From Ferroglobus sp. (GTDB taxonomy: Archaea > Halobacteriota > Archaeoglobi > Archaeoglobales > Archaeoglobaceae), in the NCBI GenBank assembly GCA_015523665.1, contig WAJX01000209.1:1-14536 (forward strand): a DNA stretch of 14,536 nucleotides, read 5' to 3'. Each line of letters opens with the position of its first letter. The first letter of the stretch is position 1. This document shows positions 13,775 through 14,536 of the stretch, piece after piece. The notes under the pieces are model-generated. The model saw only the letters and a list, made by a program, of their open reading frames with translations, was not told the DNA's origin and ran no database searches. The translations under genes were made by a program, and so were the position numbers.

Positions 13775-14176
13775 ATGAGAAAAGCTGTCTTAGATACGAA
13801 TGTATTGATCTACATCTTTAATCAAAAAGTTGACGTTATAACTCAATTAAAGAATTTAGGCTTTAAGAAATTCTTAATTCCAGATAAAGTTATTGAAGAA
13901 CTAAACAATCTTTTAACTTCATTAAAAGGAAGAGATAAACGAGCTGTAAATTTTGCATTAACTCTCATAAAAAATTGTCAGGAATGTGAAGTCGTTAAGA
14001 GTGCATCAACATCAACCGATGATTCTCTATTAGAGATCGCAGAAAAATTTAACGCAATTTTAATAACAAATGATAAGATGCTAAAAAAAAGAGCTAAAGA
14101 AAGAAAAATCGGAATAGGGTATATAAGAGAGATGAGATGTATCGAAATTGAGGATGCTAATTATTTTAAACAGTGA
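13775..14176 (+). CDS. PIN-domain ribonuclease-like protein (FCF1/VapC9-like)
   Basis: A 133-residue single PIN domain, a metal-dependent nuclease fold. Acidic residues of the active site are visible: D7 in LDTNVLI, E41/E42 after IPDKVI, D82/D83 in TDDSLLEIA and D100 in ITNDKML. The motif order and the TDDSLLE / LITND pattern match the archaeal FCF1/VapC9-like group, related to rRNA-processing nucleases, rather than typical toxin VapCs. No antitoxin-like gene is next to it. It lies 17 bases after aIF2 gamma. That order is, as I recall, common in archaea and supports a housekeeping role in RNA processing. The ATG follows a weak GA-rich stretch and no clear ribosome site, so it is probably translated from the aIF2 gamma message. 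gyrB begins 26 bases after its stop. Confidence 0.87.
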   Translation: MRKAVLDTNVLIYIFNQKVDVITQLKNLGFKKFLIPDKVIEELNNLLTSLKGRDKRAVNFALTLIKNCQECEVVKSASTSTDDSLLEIAEKFNAILITNDKMLKKRAKERKIGIGYIREMRCIEIEDANYFKQ

Positions 14177-14192
14177 AAAACTACTTAACAAT

Positions 14193-14198
14193 AGGTGA
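14193..14198 (+). promoter_or_regulatory. Ribosome binding site of gyrB
   Basis: AGGTGA lies four bases before the gyrB ATG at 14203. It is one of the few clear Shine-Dalgarno motifs in the window, and no TATA box separates gyrB from the gene before it. Translation from a shared message is therefore likely. Confidence 0.75.
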
Positions 14199-14202
14199 AG
14201 AG

Positions 14203-14536
14203 ATGAAATACACCGCAGATCAAATAGAGGTTCTAGGAGATATAGAAGCTGTTAGAAAGCGTCCTGGAATGTACGTCGGTGGTACTGGAGTAAGAGGGTT
14301 GCACCATCTACTGTGGGAAGTTGTTGATAATAGCATAGATGAGGCTTTAGCTGGTTTTTGTAAAAATATCAAAGTTATCTTGCATAAAGATGGTAGTGCA
14401 ACTGTTGAAGATGATGGAAGAGGGATTCCAACAGAGATGCATAGCTTAGGAAAACCCGCACTTGAAATAGTGATGACAAAGCTTCATGCAGGTGGAAAGT
14501 TTAGCAAAAAAGCCTACAGAATATCAGGAGGTTTAC
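14203..14536 (+). CDS. gyrB: DNA gyrase subunit B, N-terminal part (cut by window end)
   Basis: The ATPase subunit of DNA gyrase, which introduces negative supercoils. Only the first 111 codons are inside the window; the frame is open at the edge. The GHKL ATPase features are clear: KRPGMYVG (residues 19-26), the ATP-magnesium Asn in [16 protein letters not shown] in place of the more common DNGRGIP, LHAGGKF, and SGGL at the edge just before the expected HGVG. Archaeal gyrase is understood to have come from bacteria. Here the gene sits in line behind aIF2 gamma and the PIN gene, 26 bases after the latter, with a good ribosome site (AGGTGA) and no promoter of its own visible. gyrA may follow outside the window. 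Confidence 0.95.
   Translation, partial: MKYTADQIEVLGDIEAVRKRPGMYVGGTGVRGLHHLLWEVVDNSIDEALAGFCKNIKVILHKDGSATVEDDGRGIPTEMHSLGKPALEIVMTKLHAGGKFSKKAYRISGGL

Noticed and set aside
13775..14176. VapC toxin of a toxin-antitoxin pair
   Set aside because: There is no antitoxin-like small gene beside it, and the motif pattern and neighbour suit the FCF1/VapC9-like housekeeping group better.

Overview
The window comes from an archaeon, most likely a euryarchaeon and probably a thermophile. It holds two diagnostic archaeal information genes: an archaeal-type threonyl-tRNA synthetase with the D-aminoacyl-deacylase-like editing domain, and aIF2 gamma. It also has the euryarchaeal helicase-nuclease Hef, ABCE1/Rli1, and BRE/TATA-type promoters. 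DNA gyrase B is present, as expected for Euryarchaeota that acquired bacterial gyrase. The DNA is AT-rich and the spacers are nearly pure A/T, yet the stems of the tRNA-Cys are very GC-rich, which fits growth at high temperature. A multihaem cytochrome c and a small sirohaem-reductase-family protein fit Archaeoglobi or cytochrome-bearing methane/alkane-oxidising lineages better than class I methanogens. I cannot place it more finely.

Layout. Bases 1-895 have no intact gene but carry weak traces of decayed coding sequence. An unrecognised four-helix membrane protein (896-1381, minus), tRNA-Cys (1704-1774, minus) and a 73-residue orphan (1994-2215, plus) follow. A long minus-strand block then runs from about 10.2 kb down to 2.3 kb, in transcription order: thrS; the EMC6-like membrane protein plus rli1; the sirohaem-reductase-like ferredoxin plus a TatD-superfamily hydrolase (ATGA overlap); and hef with its own promoter. 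To the right, 10.24-12.54 kb is mostly AT-rich DNA with decayed coding traces, interrupted by one five-haem NapC/NrfH-like cytochrome on the plus strand. The window ends in a plus-strand cluster: aIF2 gamma, a PIN-domain protein and the first 111 codons of gyrB.

How the genes work together. Much of the window serves translation (ThrRS, tRNA-Cys, aIF2 gamma, Rli1, probably the PIN protein). Hef and gyrase handle replication forks and DNA topology. The EMC6-like protein is probably made from the same message as the ribosome-recycling ATPase. The cytochrome and the ferredoxin-type protein point to respiratory or sulfur/redox metabolism, but neither sits beside an identifiable reductase or oxidase.

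Main points of interest: a perfect 65-base direct repeat inside rli1 joining its two ATPase domains; a TatD-family enzyme with Lys where a metal-binding Glu is expected; TATA boxes about 25.5 bases upstream of several start codons, implying leaderless messages; a solitary pentahaem cytochrome with a 33-codon upstream ORF overlapping its start; and gyrB placed behind the aIF2 gamma gene. I found no CRISPR array, intact mobile element or clearly new multi-gene system.
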